Below, piece after piece: positions 40,699-55,456 of a DNA stretch of 64,000 nt. The stretch is from Serratia symbiotica str. 'Cinara cedri' (lineage in GTDB: Bacteria; Pseudomonadota; Gammaproteobacteria; Enterobacterales; Enterobacteriaceae). The first letter of the stretch is position 1. Each line of letters opens with the position of its first letter. The stretch lies in the NCBI GenBank assembly GCA_000238975.1, contig CP002295.1, positions 1,664,299 to 1,728,298 on the forward strand, given 5' to 3'. Position numbers and translations under genes: made by a program. The notes under the pieces are model-generated. The model saw only the letters and a program-made list of their open reading frames with translations, was not told where the DNA came from and searched no databases.

Positions 40699-41793
40699 GT
40701 GATTATTATAAGATATCTGGTTCGGGAAACACTAAAAAAACAAATAGCTATTCTTCTTATCTTGCTTTTAATCTTCTTTTGTCAGAATTTAGTTAGAGCG
40801 CTAGGTGATGTAGTAGATGGCGATATTCCAATAAACTTAGTAATTTTTTTGTTACTACTAGGTGTACCAAAAATGGTACAACTAATTCTTCCTTTAAGCC
40901 TATTTCTCAGCCTATTAATAACATTCGGACGATTTTATATTGATAGGGAAATCACTGTTATGCATGCTTGTGGGTTAGGAAATAGTACTTTGATTATTGC
41001 TACAATGATACTTGCATCATTAACTTCTACAGTGGCTGCGGTAAATACTTTCTGGGCTAATCCTATAACTTCTAGTTATCAGGATATAGTAATCAACGAA
41101 GCAAAGGCTAATTTTAGCATGGCTGGATTAGTAGAAGGAAAATTCAAACCATTACTTGATGGAAATACAGTCTTATTCATCGGTAATGTAGAAAATAACA
41201 TTTTAAATAATATTTTTTTAGCACAGCTTAGGACCAAAGATATACCACACTCTTTCATAGTAATAGCGGAGCACTGTAACATAAACCTACAAAAAGATGG
41301 TTCGCAGGCAGTCACACTTAATAAAGGCACCCGCCTTGAGGGAACTGCACTTTTACACGATTTCCGCATTACTGATTTCATTGATTATCAGACAGTTATT
41401 CCACATCGTGAGGTAGCAACAAATAAAACTCATCCTGAGCAGATGTCAATAAACACTCTATGGCATTCTACCAACATAGATGCACGGACTGAATTTCACT
41501 GGCGCCTAACTCTATTAGTGTCTGTAGTGTTAATGGCGCTATTAGTCGTACCATTAAGCGTGGTAAACCCAAGGCAAGGCCGCGCACTAAGCATGTTGCC
41601 AGCTATTATACTTTATTTAATTTTCTTCCTATTACAAACTGCGCTACGCTTTAATGCTAGCAAGGGCGCGCTAGATCCAATTATCTGGCTATGGGGAGTA
41701 AATGCTATCTATTTTTCTATAGCGCTAGTGCTCAATATATGGGACACCGTACTAATACGTAAGTTTCGTGCGTATCTAAAAGGAGTAGCATGA
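40699..41793 (+). CDS. lptF: LPS export permease LptF
   Basis: LptF and LptG form the transmembrane part of the LptB2FG ABC transporter, which extracts LPS from the inner membrane and feeds the LptCAD bridge. The product is 364 residues (366 in E. coli), opening MIIIRYLVRETLKKQ, with three membrane helices before and three after a periplasmic beta-jellyroll (about residues 130-265). Conserved stretches are ILLLIFFCQNLVRALG, EITVMHACGL (coupling helix to LptB) and VVPLSVVNPRQGRALSMLPA. The start codon is GTG. The stop overlaps the lptG start as ATGA, so translation is coupled. Confidence 0.97.
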   Translation: MIIIRYLVRETLKKQIAILLILLLIFFCQNLVRALGDVVDGDIPINLVIFLLLLGVPKMVQLILPLSLFLSLLITFGRFYIDREITVMHACGLGNSTLIIATMILASLTSTVAAVNTFWANPITSSYQDIVINEAKANFSMAGLVEGKFKPLLDGNTVLFIGNVENNILNNIFLAQLRTKDIPHSFIVIAEHCNINLQKDGSQAVTLNKGTRLEGTALLHDFRITDFIDYQTVIPHREVATNKTHPEQMSINTLWHSTNIDARTEFHWRLTLLVSVVLMALLVVPLSVVNPRQGRALSMLPAIILYLIFFLLQTALRFNASKGALDPIIWLWGVNAIYFSIALVLNIWDTVLIRKFRAYLKGVA

Positions 41794-42863
41794 TATTTAG
41801 TATATTGGATAGATATATAGATAAAATGATCTTTAATGCTATCATTATGACATTATTCATACTAGTCTCACTCTCTAGTATTATTAAGTTTGTTGATCAA
41901 TTGCGCAAAGTAGGACAGGGGGCCTATACGGTACTTGATGCGGTAATCTTTACTATTCTAAGTGCAATGAAAGATATTGAGATCTTTTTCCCAATGGCAG
42001 CTCTTCTTGGCACACTATTAGGCCTAGGTCAATTAGCAACACGCGGTGAACTAATAGTAATGCAAGCTTCTGGTTTTACTCGTATGCAAATTGCTAGTTC
42101 AGTAATAAAAATATCTATTCCACTACTCTTGCTAACTATAGCAATTAGTGAATGGTTAGCGCCAGTAGGACAGCAAATAGCACTTGACTATAGAGCACAG
42201 CAGATGCACGGTGGATCGTTGTTGTCTACTACTCATGGTGTATGGGCAAAAGACAATAATGATTTTATCTATATTGAACGAATTTACAATAAAAAAGAGC
42301 TTTCTGGAATAAATATCTATCACTTAAACAACCAACATAAATTAATAACCATAATCTATGCTGCTACTGCACACTTTAAAGACAGTGTATGGAATCTTTC
42401 AAAAGTTGATACCATTAATTTACTTAACGAACAACAAATTACTAGAACTCAAACACTAACTAGTCCATGGACTACTAATTTAACTCCGGAAATATTATCC
42501 ATTATAGCTCTAGATCCTAACTCTCTTTCTATTAGAGAACTGCGCAATTATATACAGTACCTAAAGCAAAGTGGCCAGATAGCTAATCACTATCAACTCA
42601 ATATGTGGAATAAAATTTTCTTGCCATTTGTAGTTACAGTGATGATGTTAATGGCGCTATCATTTATTTTTGGTCCACTTTGTAATGTAAAAATGGGTAT
42701 TCGTATAGCTATTGGTATTATCTTTGGTTTCTTTTTCTATGTATTAGACAAGATATTTGGCCAATGTAGTTTAGTGTACAATATATCACCGATATTAGGT
42801 GCGCTACTACCTAGTATTATATTCCTGCTAATTAGCATATATATGCTTCTGCTACGTAATTAG
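41790..42863 (+). CDS. lptG: LPS export permease LptG
   Basis: Partner of LptF. The 357-residue protein (360 in E. coli) has the same layout of six membrane helices around a periplasmic jellyroll (about 135-270) and the coupling-helix stretch GELIVMQASGFTRMQI. The start ATG overlaps the lptF stop by four bases. With LptF intact, this implies that LPS (or a lipid A precursor) is still made and exported, consistent with retained YhdP and a maintained outer membrane. Confidence 0.97.
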   Translation: MIFSILDRYIDKMIFNAIIMTLFILVSLSSIIKFVDQLRKVGQGAYTVLDAVIFTILSAMKDIEIFFPMAALLGTLLGLGQLATRGELIVMQASGFTRMQIASSVIKISIPLLLLTIAISEWLAPVGQQIALDYRAQQMHGGSLLSTTHGVWAKDNNDFIYIERIYNKKELSGINIYHLNNQHKLITIIYAATAHFKDSVWNLSKVDTINLLNEQQITRTQTLTSPWTTNLTPEILSIIALDPNSLSIRELRNYIQYLKQSGQIANHYQLNMWNKIFLPFVVTVMMLMALSFIFGPLCNVKMGIRIAIGIIFGFFFYVLDKIFGQCSLVYNISPILGALLPSIIFLLISIYMLLLRN

Positions 42864-43259
42864 GGTGGCTATAGTAAAAGATAAAATATATGGTAATTAT
42901 CGATGCTCTTACTTATGATATACTATCATACATATAAATAATAGTAAGAAATCAAATAATCCTAATAATGATAAATAATAATCCGTTACAGACCATGATG
43001 TTATGAATAGTGAATATCAAGTAAAAATATACAGCTTCAAGTACTATGATAGCTTAACGCTTAATACTTAATATATATAATCATCTATTAATAACACGGC
43101 TCATTACTAATCATAAAGAAGCTTCAGAAGAAGCTTATAGTAAACCATTCTAATTTTTCACTTATATAGCGGATAAATATTGCAGGTATATCGTATATAT
43201 ACTATAATATACTGTTCATTAAAAGCTTAGCCACTAAGGTGGCTAAATAGTACGTTAGT
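42864..43259. other. 396-base gap between lptG and tRNA-Leu
   Basis: No gene seen. Its only structure is a hairpin just before the tRNA (43227-43246). The neighbourhood lptG ... leuX is also found in E. coli, where metabolic genes lie between. Confidence 0.6.
43227..43246. repeat. hairpin 13 bases upstream of tRNA-Leu
   Basis: TTAGCCAC (43227-43234) pairs with GTGGCTAA (43239-43246) across TAAG. No T-run follows. It is close enough to the tRNA 5' end to lie in the precursor leader; alternatively it is the remains of a terminator. Confidence 0.5.
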
Positions 43260-43344
43260 GCCGAAGTGGCGAAATAGGTAGACGCAGTTGATTCAAAATC
43301 AACCGTATAAATACGTGCCGGTTCGAGTCCGGCCTTCGGCACCA
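43260..43344 (+). tRNA. leuX: tRNA-Leu (anticodon CAA)
   Basis: An 85-base class II tRNA. The acceptor arm is GCCGAAG/CTTCGGC followed by an encoded ACCA tail; the D-arm contains the GGTAGACGC block; the anticodon stem GTTGA/TCAAC encloses loop TTCAAAA (CAA at 34-36, reading UUG); a variable arm follows, then the T-arm with GGTTCGAGTCC. It differs from E. coli leuX at only a couple of positions and lies beyond lptG as in E. coli. No other tRNA was seen in the window. Confidence 0.97.
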
Positions 43345-44919
43345 TAATCATATAAAGATAATTATACTAACACTTATTTATTACATACTTAATATTCATG
43401 ATTTATTTATCATTGTAATAAATTAAATATAGTTATTATACATTTTTGTTTTTTAGTAAAAAAATAAAATCGATAATTAGATCATTACAAAATATATAAT
43501 CCCAATAATAACATTATTACATATACTTCTCAACAACTAGCTCTTTTCTATATACTCAGTTAATACACTAGCGTTAGTTAACTAATTTAAAAGTATTTAA
43601 TAATTACTTGGAGTATGCAGTGTAAGTAACTTGGAGTATGCAGTGTAAGTAATTTACTAATAAATAATTAAAGTTATGATAAATTATCAAGAATACACAC
43701 CTATGAGGTTATAATTACATTCTAAATACCAAATAATTTTTTCCAAGATAGTATCTCTCTACTATATTTAGTATCTGCTAAACTATAAATACATACCTAG
43801 TAGGACTATCTATATATTACATTTGCGCTTTATATAAACATAATATAATAAATTTTTATTGTTTTTATAAAACTATTTAGCAATATTATGATACTCTATA
43901 ACCTAGTAATATTACTTATACATGAAATAACTTTTTCATAGATTATATAAATTACATAAATTATATAAGATGAATATTTGTATATAGATGACCATATCAA
44001 TATTAATTTTAACCAATCATCCAATAATTTATTCAATTAAAATTGAGATACGTTACGTATTATTTATTATGCCGTAATACTATATTAATCATCTGTAATA
44101 GCAGCTATAGCTACTATATTATAGTACATTACTTTAATGTTTATCTAAAACATTCTCAATAGAAAATATTAATAAAATACGTGATCTCAAATATCAGATA
44201 ATTATCTGATACTCTTAGTACTGAAAAACTTATCAGTGATATTATAACTTATTATATTTAATAGATACTATATTTTACAAATAGGTAAATATATATGTTG
44301 TAAATAAAGATACATGTAACATATAGAGAAAATATCTATTAATCTAATTAATATAGTGACTATCTCAATAAATGAGACCTATTACCAAATAAGTAACATA
44401 TAATTTATGTATTATTAAATTATTTACAATATTATTCCTGCGTAATTACTTCCACTGATTGATACCTATAACTCATGATATCATTAATAATTATAAAAAG
44501 ACTTTAGTAATTATATTAATAATACATCTCAATAAAATTGAGTGTCTTAAGTAATAATTTACTTTTTAATAAATTATTAAAAATATATAATAATATACAT
44601 TGCTTAATTATTACTTAATGTATACATTAAGATATCTAGTCTATCATATTTTATACAAAAAATATGATACAAGAAAAAATAAAATATGTATTTTAAGTAT
44701 ATTCATATACATATCAATAAAATATTAGTTACTACAATATATACACTATATTCAATTACATATAATTCTATACTATTGCTTTTTATAATAAATTCTCTTT
44801 TTTTATTAAAATTTGTACTCTAATTAAAACATAGCATAAATATTACATTGACCCAACAAACTACACATCGCTCTAAAATAGGCGCTAAGTTAGCGGTACA
44901 GTATTATGATAATAGCATA
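43345..44919. other. 1.6 kb non-coding stretch between tRNA-Leu and gyrB
   Basis: No gene or readable relic was found. Contains a perfect 23-bp tandem duplication at 43606-43651. This is a synteny junction: the leuX block and the gyrB-dnaA block are far apart in E. coli. Confidence 0.5.
43606..43651. repeat. 23-bp perfect tandem duplication
   Basis: ACTTGGAGTATGCAGTGTAA plus GTA occurs twice in tandem (43606-43628, 43629-43651) with no mismatch. Confidence 0.93.
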
Positions 44920-48575
<3,656 letters not shown>

Positions 48576-49676
48576 CTAAAGACGTATTGGCATAATAACA
48601 TAAATAGCTGCTCGGCTCACCGAGTCTTCAATTTGTACGCTAGAAGCTGAATTAGTTAAAAGTAATCGTACGTTTTTACACTTTAGAGCACCTAAGACAT
48701 CAAGTATATAGCTAACATTAAAAGCAATTTCTATCTCTGTGCCTTCATAACTTACATCTAAGACTTCTTCTGCCTCCTCATGTTCGAGGTTATTAGCAGT
48801 TATTTTCAACTGATTGTGACTAAGATATAACCTTACCCCACGAAACTTATCATTTGATAGAATAGCTACACGGGCAAATGCCTGCTTCAGCAAATTACAA
48901 TTCACCTCTAAGATTTTATCAGGACCCGTAGGTAGCACACGACGATAATCTGGAAAACGACCGTCAACTAACTTAGAGGTAAAAATTAAATTTTTCACAT
49001 GAGCACGAATATTGTTGCTACCAATCTGTAACTGCAAAGGATCATCACCACTACCTAACAATCGCGCTAACTCTATTACACCCTTACGTGGCACAATTAC
49101 GGAATATGGTGATAATTCTTGACCTATTGGCATTGAGCATATAGCTAGACGATGGCCGTCAGTAGCGATAGTCCGTAATTCTGAGCCCTGGGTTTCAAAC
49201 AACATACCATTTAAGTAATAACGAACATCTTGATGAGCCATGGAAAATTGAGTAGCCTCAAGCAGACGCTTTAAAACTACCTGCGACAGAGTAAATTTTA
49301 CCTCACTATCCCAATAATCTAAGTTCGGGAAATCAGTTGCAGGCAACGTGGATAATGAAAAACGGCTACAACCAGAAGAAACTAATATACGCCTCCCCTC
49401 TAGTGTTACAGTAATTATTGCATCTTCTGGTAGTCCACGACAAATATCAAAGAATTTACGTGAAGGTACAGTTGTTTTTCCAATTTTATAAGGCTGTAAC
49501 AAGGGGATATGAGCTACCATTTCAATCTCTAAATCCGTACTTGTTAATAATAAAGAGCCTTCTACAACCTGTAACAGTAGGTTACCAAGAATTGGCAGAA
49601 TTAAACGACCACTTAACGGGTTGCTCACCTGTTGTAGCGGTTTCAGTAAATGCTCACGTTCAATAATAAATTCCAT
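48576..49676 (-). CDS. dnaN: DNA polymerase III sliding clamp (beta)
   Basis: The ring-shaped processivity clamp. The product is 366 residues, the same length as E. coli, and covers the three repeated domains. Recognisable stretches include KTTVPSRKFFDICRGLPE, FSLSTLPATDFPNLD, YYLNGMLFET and the C-terminal AIYVIMPIRL (family M-P-M-R-L), part of the partner-binding cleft. Only four bases separate it from the dnaA stop, so the two are certainly co-transcribed. Confidence 0.98.
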   Translation of the reverse strand: MEFIIEREHLLKPLQQVSNPLSGRLILPILGNLLLQVVEGSLLLTSTDLEIEMVAHIPLLQPYKIGKTTVPSRKFFDICRGLPEDAIITVTLEGRRILVSSGCSRFSLSTLPATDFPNLDYWDSEVKFTLSQVVLKRLLEATQFSMAHQDVRYYLNGMLFETQGSELRTIATDGHRLAICSMPIGQELSPYSVIVPRKGVIELARLLGSGDDPLQLQIGSNNIRAHVKNLIFTSKLVDGRFPDYRRVLPTGPDKILEVNCNLLKQAFARVAILSNDKFRGVRLYLSHNQLKITANNLEHEEAEEVLDVSYEGTEIEIAFNVSYILDVLGALKCKNVRLLLTNSASSVQIEDSVSRAAIYVIMPIRL

Positions 49677-49680
49677 AATG

Positions 49681-51069
49681 CTAAGAGGATAATATTCTTA
49701 TTAAGTTAGAGAAATCTTCTTTTATATCGTGAATTTCCTCACGTAATTGCTCAATCTTTCGACAAGCATGTAATACCGTCGTATGATCACGGCCACTAAA
49801 TGCATCCCCAATCTCTGGCAAACTATGGTTAGTAAGCTCTTTTGCTAACGCCATAGCAATTTGACGCGGGCGAGCAACTGAACGAGATCGGCGCTTAGAT
49901 AGTAAATCTGAGATTTTAATTTTATAATATTCAGCTACTGTCTTCTGAATATTATCTATAGTGACAAGCTTTGCTTGTAAAGCCAATAGGTCACGTAACA
50001 CTTCACGTACAAAATCTATAGTAATAGAATGACCAGTAAAGTTTGCGTTAGCAATCACGCGATTTAATGCACCTTCCAACTCACGTACATTAGAGTGCAA
50101 ACGCTTAGCAATAAAAAAAGCTACCTCATGTGGGAGATAAATATTACTTTCGTCAGCCTTTTTCATTAAAATAGCCACACGAGTTTCAAGCTCTGGTGGT
50201 TCAATAGCTACCGTTAGTCCCCAGCCAAAGCGAGACTTAAGGCGATCCTCTACTCCATGAATCTCTTTTGGATAGCGATCTGAAGTTAATATAATCTGCT
50301 GATTACCTTCTAGTAAAGCGTTAAAGGTATGAAAAAACTCTTCCTGTGAACGCTCTTTATTAGCAAAAAACTGAATATCATCAATAAGTAATGCATCAAC
50401 CGATCGGTAATAACGCTTAAACTCTTCAATAGCATTATTTTGTAATGCCTTAACCATACCTTGTACAAAACGTTCTGAGTGCATATAAACCACTTTAGCA
50501 TAAATTTTGCGAGCTATGATACCATTGCCGACTGCATGTAGTAGATGAGTCTTACCTAAACCAGTGTCACCATAAAGAAATAAAGGGTTATAAGCACCTC
50601 CAGGATTATCCGACACCTGACGTGCGGCAGCACGGGCTAACTGATTAGATTTACCCTCAACAAAATTATCAAAAGTATGTTTTAAGTTAACATTAGAGCG
50701 ATAAGATAATGCAGGCAACGCAGCTGCATTATTATCCCAACTTGGGCGTAAAGATGCAGTACGTGCCGCCGCCGGTACTGATGATAGATTGACAGCTATA
50801 GCTTGGCTAACAATTTGGTTAATAGGTTTATTACCCACTTCAAAGCGCAATAAAGGAGCATCAGTGCCACATAAGTCATTTAGTAGACTATTAAGATTAT
50901 TTAAATACTTATCACGAACCCAATCTAGCACAAAACGATTAGGTGCATATAGCGCTAAGATATTATCAGTTAATTGCGCCTGTAATGGGCTGATCCACAT
51001 ACTAAATTCTGTAGCAGGTAACTCATTTTGCAATCGGACAAGACATTGTTGCCAAAGCGACAGTGACAC
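49681..51069 (-). CDS. dnaA: chromosomal replication initiator DnaA
   Basis: DnaA binds origin boxes and melts the origin. The start is the GTG at 51069: it begins V(M)-S-L-S-L-W-Q-Q-C exactly like E. coli and has GGAG six bases upstream. An in-frame GTG at 51081 would add four residues and lie on the ribosome site. The product is 462 residues (E. coli 467), shortened in the linker domain II. Domain III keeps Walker [10 protein letters not shown], the arginine finger region ([11 protein letters not shown]) and sensor motifs; domain IV keeps RSVARPRQ and [17 protein letters not shown] for box recognition. Odd point: Walker A reads [10 protein letters not shown] where relatives have YGGTGLGKTH. 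Many highly reduced insect symbionts lack dnaA, so retention again suggests intermediate reduction. Confidence 0.97.
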   Translation of the reverse strand: MSLSLWQQCLVRLQNELPATEFSMWISPLQAQLTDNILALYAPNRFVLDWVRDKYLNNLNSLLNDLCGTDAPLLRFEVGNKPINQIVSQAIAVNLSSVPAAARTASLRPSWDNNAAALPALSYRSNVNLKHTFDNFVEGKSNQLARAAARQVSDNPGGAYNPLFLYGDTGLGKTHLLHAVGNGIIARKIYAKVVYMHSERFVQGMVKALQNNAIEEFKRYYRSVDALLIDDIQFFANKERSQEEFFHTFNALLEGNQQIILTSDRYPKEIHGVEDRLKSRFGWGLTVAIEPPELETRVAILMKKADESNIYLPHEVAFFIAKRLHSNVRELEGALNRVIANANFTGHSITIDFVREVLRDLLALQAKLVTIDNIQKTVAEYYKIKISDLLSKRRSRSVARPRQIAMALAKELTNHSLPEIGDAFSGRDHTTVLHACRKIEQLREEIHDIKEDFSNLIRILSS

Positions 51070-51773
51070 GGCGAACTCCACTCAAACAAGATCAATAATA
51101 AGAATCAAGCTACTACTAAATATAACTTATAATTTTTGACGCATACCTAACACTAGTTATTTATCTGTGTAGGATCTGTGAGACGTCTTTAATAATTGAT
51201 ATCCTTAACATTACTTTTTAAAAATCAGAATTACAATCTAAGATTTTAGCTTAATGTGTGGCAGAGATCTTCCTCTTCTTTCTTGAAAATTAAATCCATT
51301 TACCTCATATAGCTGTTATAAATAGCGTATTTTCAAGTACGCTGCTACATGATGACAGCATCAAAGCTAATAATCCTTGATTTTTATATTATAATCTGTT
51401 TATCTAAGGAAAATAAAAAAATAAGTAATATTCTCTAAAGTTACCTCATAAGTTTACCCTAATGACATATAAAATTTAATCTATAATTGATACTTCTGTC
51501 ATTTTATAAATCCAACCTTATTAGGTAATCATAATTTTTTATTTCGTAGTTTTTACTAATAATCTATATAGCAAAATTGTAAATTCTCTTTGTTGATAGA
51601 TAAGCAGATATCCTGCTGTTATGTAGGATTGACTTAAGTTAGTATCATTACTATAATTATTTTTGATTTGTAAGTTATAATTGAGATACAAGTTATTATT
51701 TATTACACCAAGTATTAAATACGTTATACTAACTTAATATTCAGTTTTTATTTTGATTTAGGTAGAAACTCCT
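51070..51773. other. dnaA-rpmH divergent intergenic region
   Basis: Seven hundred bases must carry the dnaA promoter (minus) and rpmH promoter (plus). No consensus DnaA box (TTATCCACA) was found by eye on either strand. The rpmH promoter candidate is listed separately. Confidence 0.6.
51703..51730 (+). promoter_or_regulatory. candidate sigma-70 promoter of rpmH
   Basis: TTACAC (51703-51708) and TATACT (51725-51730) are separated by 16 bases, with about 43 bases from the -10 box to the rpmH ATG. The -10 is near consensus and the -35 moderate. In AT-rich DNA such pairs occur by chance, so this is only the best candidate. Confidence 0.35.
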
Positions 51774-51914
51774 ATGAAACGTACTTTTCAACCATCTATA
51801 CTAAAACGTAATCGTAATCATGGTTTTCGTGCTCGCATGGCCAATAAAAATGGTCGTCAAATTTTAAGTCGCCGGCGTGCGAAAGGTCGTACTCGTTTAA
51901 CTGTTTCTAAATAA
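51774..51914 (+). CDS. rpmH: ribosomal protein L34
   Basis: A 46-residue basic protein of the large subunit, exactly the usual length. It starts [20 protein letters not shown] and ends GRTRLTVSK, nearly identical to E. coli. Divergent from dnaA, as in most bacteria. Unusually, rnpA does not follow within a few bases: a 1.1 kb gap intervenes. Confidence 0.97.
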   Translation: MKRTFQPSILKRNRNHGFRARMANKNGRQILSRRRAKGRTRLTVSK

Positions 51915-53007
51915 AACTACTTAACTAAGTAAATCAATATATTATTAATGAATAATTAAGCTATAAAAAACAAAACATAACTGAAGTTCTATGGTTTATA
52001 GAAATATAAAAGTGATTTGTTTAAAAATAAATCAGCAACTAGCTTAGAAATAAAAATAAAAACTAATCTCATATCTAATGACATACAAGTCAGTCACACT
52101 CTATTAGATGCCAAGATTCAGTAGGCAGAGCAAACTAAACTAAGGGATTATAAATCAAATGAGACTAACTTGTGCTATCACCTAAAATCAATAATACATT
52201 CAATTAATGACTTTAAGAAATATTTACCAAGTATTTTTGATGTCTTTAATAAGTGAAAACAGTAGCTACTTATCGTTTCATTTAAACTAAGTACTTGCAG
52301 CTACTATAGGCGACACTTAAATAATAGAATACTTTAAATATGAACTAATAACTTACATATGAATATATATAATATTTAATAAATACTCGTAAAATAAAAT
52401 ATGAAATAAATCAATGGGGAGCGAGTAATTGGTTAAGTATTAATTAGTTGATTGCTGAGCATTAATTAAGTGTTTATTAGTAGTAATTGATATAATAACT
52501 ACAAATATTAAACTACTTATAAGCACATAGATGATTAAATGGTAGATGTATAGTAATTACAATCCTACAGGCAGCATAGATATTATGCTATTTTGCTAAT
52601 GATATATAGAGCAATAAATTTAAATATTATGATGTTAACCAAAACACGACTAATAAATTTAACTATTCATACTATCAACTCAATATTGTATTAATGCAAT
52701 ATTGAAACTATTTATAATAGTAGTACAACAAATATCCTATTTACTACAAGTGAGTAAGAATTTATCTAAAGATATGCATGGCTACATTATTTTTTACTTT
52801 AACACAGACATAGAGTTTTCTTATTCATGATACATGTTACACTTACCTACTGATGGCAGTATAATGATATATTTCTATTACTCTTTATAAAGTAGTGATT
52901 AAGTAGTTATTTTTGATAAAAAACCAATAATATTGTAACTGACTAGTAGCTGGCTATTATAGCTTAGTAGCTGACCATATAATATGTGATTTGAGGCATA
53001 AACATAG
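51915..53007. other. 1.1 kb gap splitting the normally adjacent rpmH and rnpA
   Basis: No gene, relic or mobile element was recognised in the 1093 bases. In nearly all bacteria rnpA follows rpmH closely and shares its promoter. Nothing ancestral is expected here, so this DNA must have been gained or expanded. Confidence 0.6.
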
Positions 53008-53367
53008 ATGTGTATAATAAGATCAGTTAAACTTACTTTACCCAAATCATTACGTTTATCCACTCCTACTCATTTTACTTTTGTGTTTCAGCAGCCACTA
53101 CGAGCTAGTACATCACACATTACTATTCTTAGTCGCATAAATCAATTAAAGCACCCACGTATAGGTCTTACTGTAGCTAAAAAACACGTGAAGCGCGCGC
53201 ATGAGCGTAATAGAATTAAACGCCTAACCCGCGAGAGTTTCCGTAAATATCAAAATGAATTACCAACAATGGATTTTGTTATGGTAGCTAAAAAGGGAAT
53301 AGCAGATTTAGACAACTATAAATTAATAAAAGAGTTACAAAAATTATGGCTTCGACATTGTCGCTAG
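53008..53367 (+). CDS. rnpA: ribonuclease P protein component
   Basis: The protein cofactor of RNase P, which matures tRNA 5' ends. The signature RNR region is intact ([22 protein letters not shown], around residues 58-79), as is FVFQQPLRA. It is 119 residues. E. coli starts V-K-L-A-F-P, corresponding to V7 here, so the ATG at 53008 gives a six-residue extension; a GAGG 11 bases upstream makes it the best start. It overlaps yidD by 22 bases, as in relatives. Confidence 0.96.
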   Translation: MCIIRSVKLTLPKSLRLSTPTHFTFVFQQPLRASTSHITILSRINQLKHPRIGLTVAKKHVKRAHERNRIKRLTRESFRKYQNELPTMDFVMVAKKGIADLDNYKLIKELQKLWLRHCR

Positions 53368-53600
53368 AATCTCGTATCCTAATTAAGATAATACGTACTT
53401 ACCAATTAGTTATAAGCCCGCTACTTGGAACACATTGCAGATTTCGACCAACATGCTCTAATTATGCAATTAAAGCAATTATTTATTTTGGCGTGATAAA
53501 GGGTATTTTGTTAGCATTAAAGCGCATATTAAAGTGCCATCCTTTACATCCAGGTGGCGATGATCCAGTACCACTAAAAACTTATAATAATAGAGAATAA
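53346..53600 (+). CDS. yidD: membrane protein insertion efficiency factor YidD
   Basis: A small membrane-associated protein thought to assist YidC-dependent insertion. Its 84 residues contain the family core: [25 protein letters not shown], and [20 protein letters not shown] followed by PGGDDPVP. The cysteines of the family are present. It overlaps rnpA and is separated from yidC by a few bases, a compact arrangement conserved throughout enterobacteria. Confidence 0.95.
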   Translation: MASTLSLESRILIKIIRTYQLVISPLLGTHCRFRPTCSNYAIKAIIYFGVIKGILLALKRILKCHPLHPGGDDPVPLKTYNNRE

Positions 53601-53605
53601 TAATG

Positions 53606-55243
53606 ATGGATTCGCAACGCAATATTCTTATATTTGCTCTGCTATTAATATCTTTCATAATCTGGCAAACATGGCAAGAGGATCACCTATCCCCAAAAAA
53701 TCATCAAGCAGTAGAACAAACTACAAATATAATAACTAATGATGCCACTAAACAAACCATAACTACTAGTGATACTAGTAAATTACTAATAATTAACACT
53801 GATGTATTATCGCTAGCCATTAACACCCGTGGTGGTGATATTGAGCAAGCTAAATTATTAGATTACCCGAAAACTCTAGGCTCATCAGTACCTTTTCAAC
53901 TCTTAGAGACCAACCCCTCTTTTATTTACCAAGCGCAGAGCGGTCTGACTGGTAAAAACGGACCAGATAATCCAGGAAATGGCGAGCGTCCCTTATTCCA
54001 AGCTACCCAAAAGCACTATACCTTAAAGGAAGGCGAAAATGAACTTAACATTCCGCTCAGTTTTACTGATAAAGACGGCAATATCTATATTAAAACTTTT
54101 ATTCTTAAACGTAACTACTACGCAGTAAACGTTGAGCACTCTATTAATAATAAAAGTATCAATCCACTAGAACTAACCTTTTTTGCACAATTAAAACAAA
54201 CTACAGTATTGCCTAAACACCTTGATACTAGCAGTCACAATTTCGCTTTACACGCCTTTCGTGGCGCTGCTTATTCTTCTAGTACAGATAAATATCATAA
54301 ATACGCATTTGATCAAAATGAGCAGCTAAATATTACTACTAAAGGCGGATGGATTGCTATGCTGCAACAATACTTTGCCGCCGCATGGATCCCGGATAAG
54401 GAAAGTATCAATACTTTCTATACTGCTAATCCCAGTGCTAATTTATCTATCATAGGATTCAAATCACCGCCGTTAGTAGTACTGCCTGGTACACAAAAAC
54501 ATTTTAATACAATTCTCTGGGTTGGGCCAGAGCTACAAGATCAAATGGCTAATTTAGCATCACACCTTGATTTAACTGTAGATTATGGTTGGCTTTGGTT
54601 TATCTCTCAGCCACTACTAAAATTGCTAAAGTTTATTCATGGGTTTATCAGTAACTGGGGGGTCTCCATCATTATTATCACTTTTATTGTGCGCGGCATT
54701 ATGTACCCACTGACTAAAGCACAGTATACCTCAATGGCAAAAATGCGCATGTTACAACCTAAAATACATGCTATACGGGAGCGTATAGGTGATAATAAAC
54801 AACGCATCAGCCAAGAAATGATAGCATTATATAAATCAGAACAAGTGAATCCATTAGGTGGTTGCTTGCCGCTTATTATTCAAATGCCAATCTTCCTAGC
54901 GTTATATTATATGCTAATGAATTCTGTTGAGCTACGGCATGCGCCATTTGTTTTTTGGATACATGATTTATCAGCTCAGGACCCATACTATATTCTGCCA
55001 ATACTGATGGGAATAACAATGTTCTATATTCAAAGAATTTCACCAACAACAGTTAATGACCCAGTACAGCAAAAAATAATGAATTTTATGCCCGTAATAT
55101 TCACTGTGTTCTTTCTATGGTTTCCATCTGGTCTAGTACTTTACTACATAATCAGTAACCTAGTCACTATTATCCAGCAACAGGTTATTTATAATGGTCT
55201 AGAAAAAAACGGTCTCTATAGTCGTACCGAGAAAAAATCCTAG
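53606..55243 (+). CDS. yidC: membrane protein insertase YidC
   Basis: Inserts and folds inner-membrane proteins alone or with SecYEG. The start is taken at the second of two adjacent ATGs, giving [16 protein letters not shown] as in E. coli; the first adds one Met. The product is 545 residues (548 in E. coli). It has an N-terminal membrane anchor (about 6-22), a large periplasmic beta domain ([39 protein letters not shown]) and five C-terminal membrane helices holding the groove arginine ([19 protein letters not shown]), plus [20 protein letters not shown]. Ends with a short basic tail. A 213-base gap precedes mnmE. Confidence 0.98.
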   Translation: MDSQRNILIFALLLISFIIWQTWQEDHLSPKNHQAVEQTTNIITNDATKQTITTSDTSKLLIINTDVLSLAINTRGGDIEQAKLLDYPKTLGSSVPFQLLETNPSFIYQAQSGLTGKNGPDNPGNGERPLFQATQKHYTLKEGENELNIPLSFTDKDGNIYIKTFILKRNYYAVNVEHSINNKSINPLELTFFAQLKQTTVLPKHLDTSSHNFALHAFRGAAYSSSTDKYHKYAFDQNEQLNITTKGGWIAMLQQYFAAAWIPDKESINTFYTANPSANLSIIGFKSPPLVVLPGTQKHFNTILWVGPELQDQMANLASHLDLTVDYGWLWFISQPLLKLLKFIHGFISNWGVSIIIITFIVRGIMYPLTKAQYTSMAKMRMLQPKIHAIRERIGDNKQRISQEMIALYKSEQVNPLGGCLPLIIQMPIFLALYYMLMNSVELRHAPFVFWIHDLSAQDPYYILPILMGITMFYIQRISPTTVNDPVQQKIMNFMPVIFTVFFLWFPSGLVLYYIISNLVTIIQQQVIYNGLEKNGLYSRTEKKS

Positions 55244-55456
55244 ATATATTAATATTTAAGGTTATTTATCCTTACAATAATTTATAAAGCAAGCATAAAT
55301 ATTCTTTCTAAGCGGTTACTAACTATATTAGCGGTTATTATATTATGCGACAGCATGCAAGTTATTGTTAGATGATAACTTACTATACTTTAGAATTAAG
55401 TTCATTATGGTAATAGCAATAACTAATACCATTAATATTTATAGGATAAAGTTTAT

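Noticed and set aside
51150-51175. TTATCTGTG-like motif upstream of dnaA as a DnaA box
   Set aside because: Differs from TTATCCACA at four positions at its 3' end; not a credible box.
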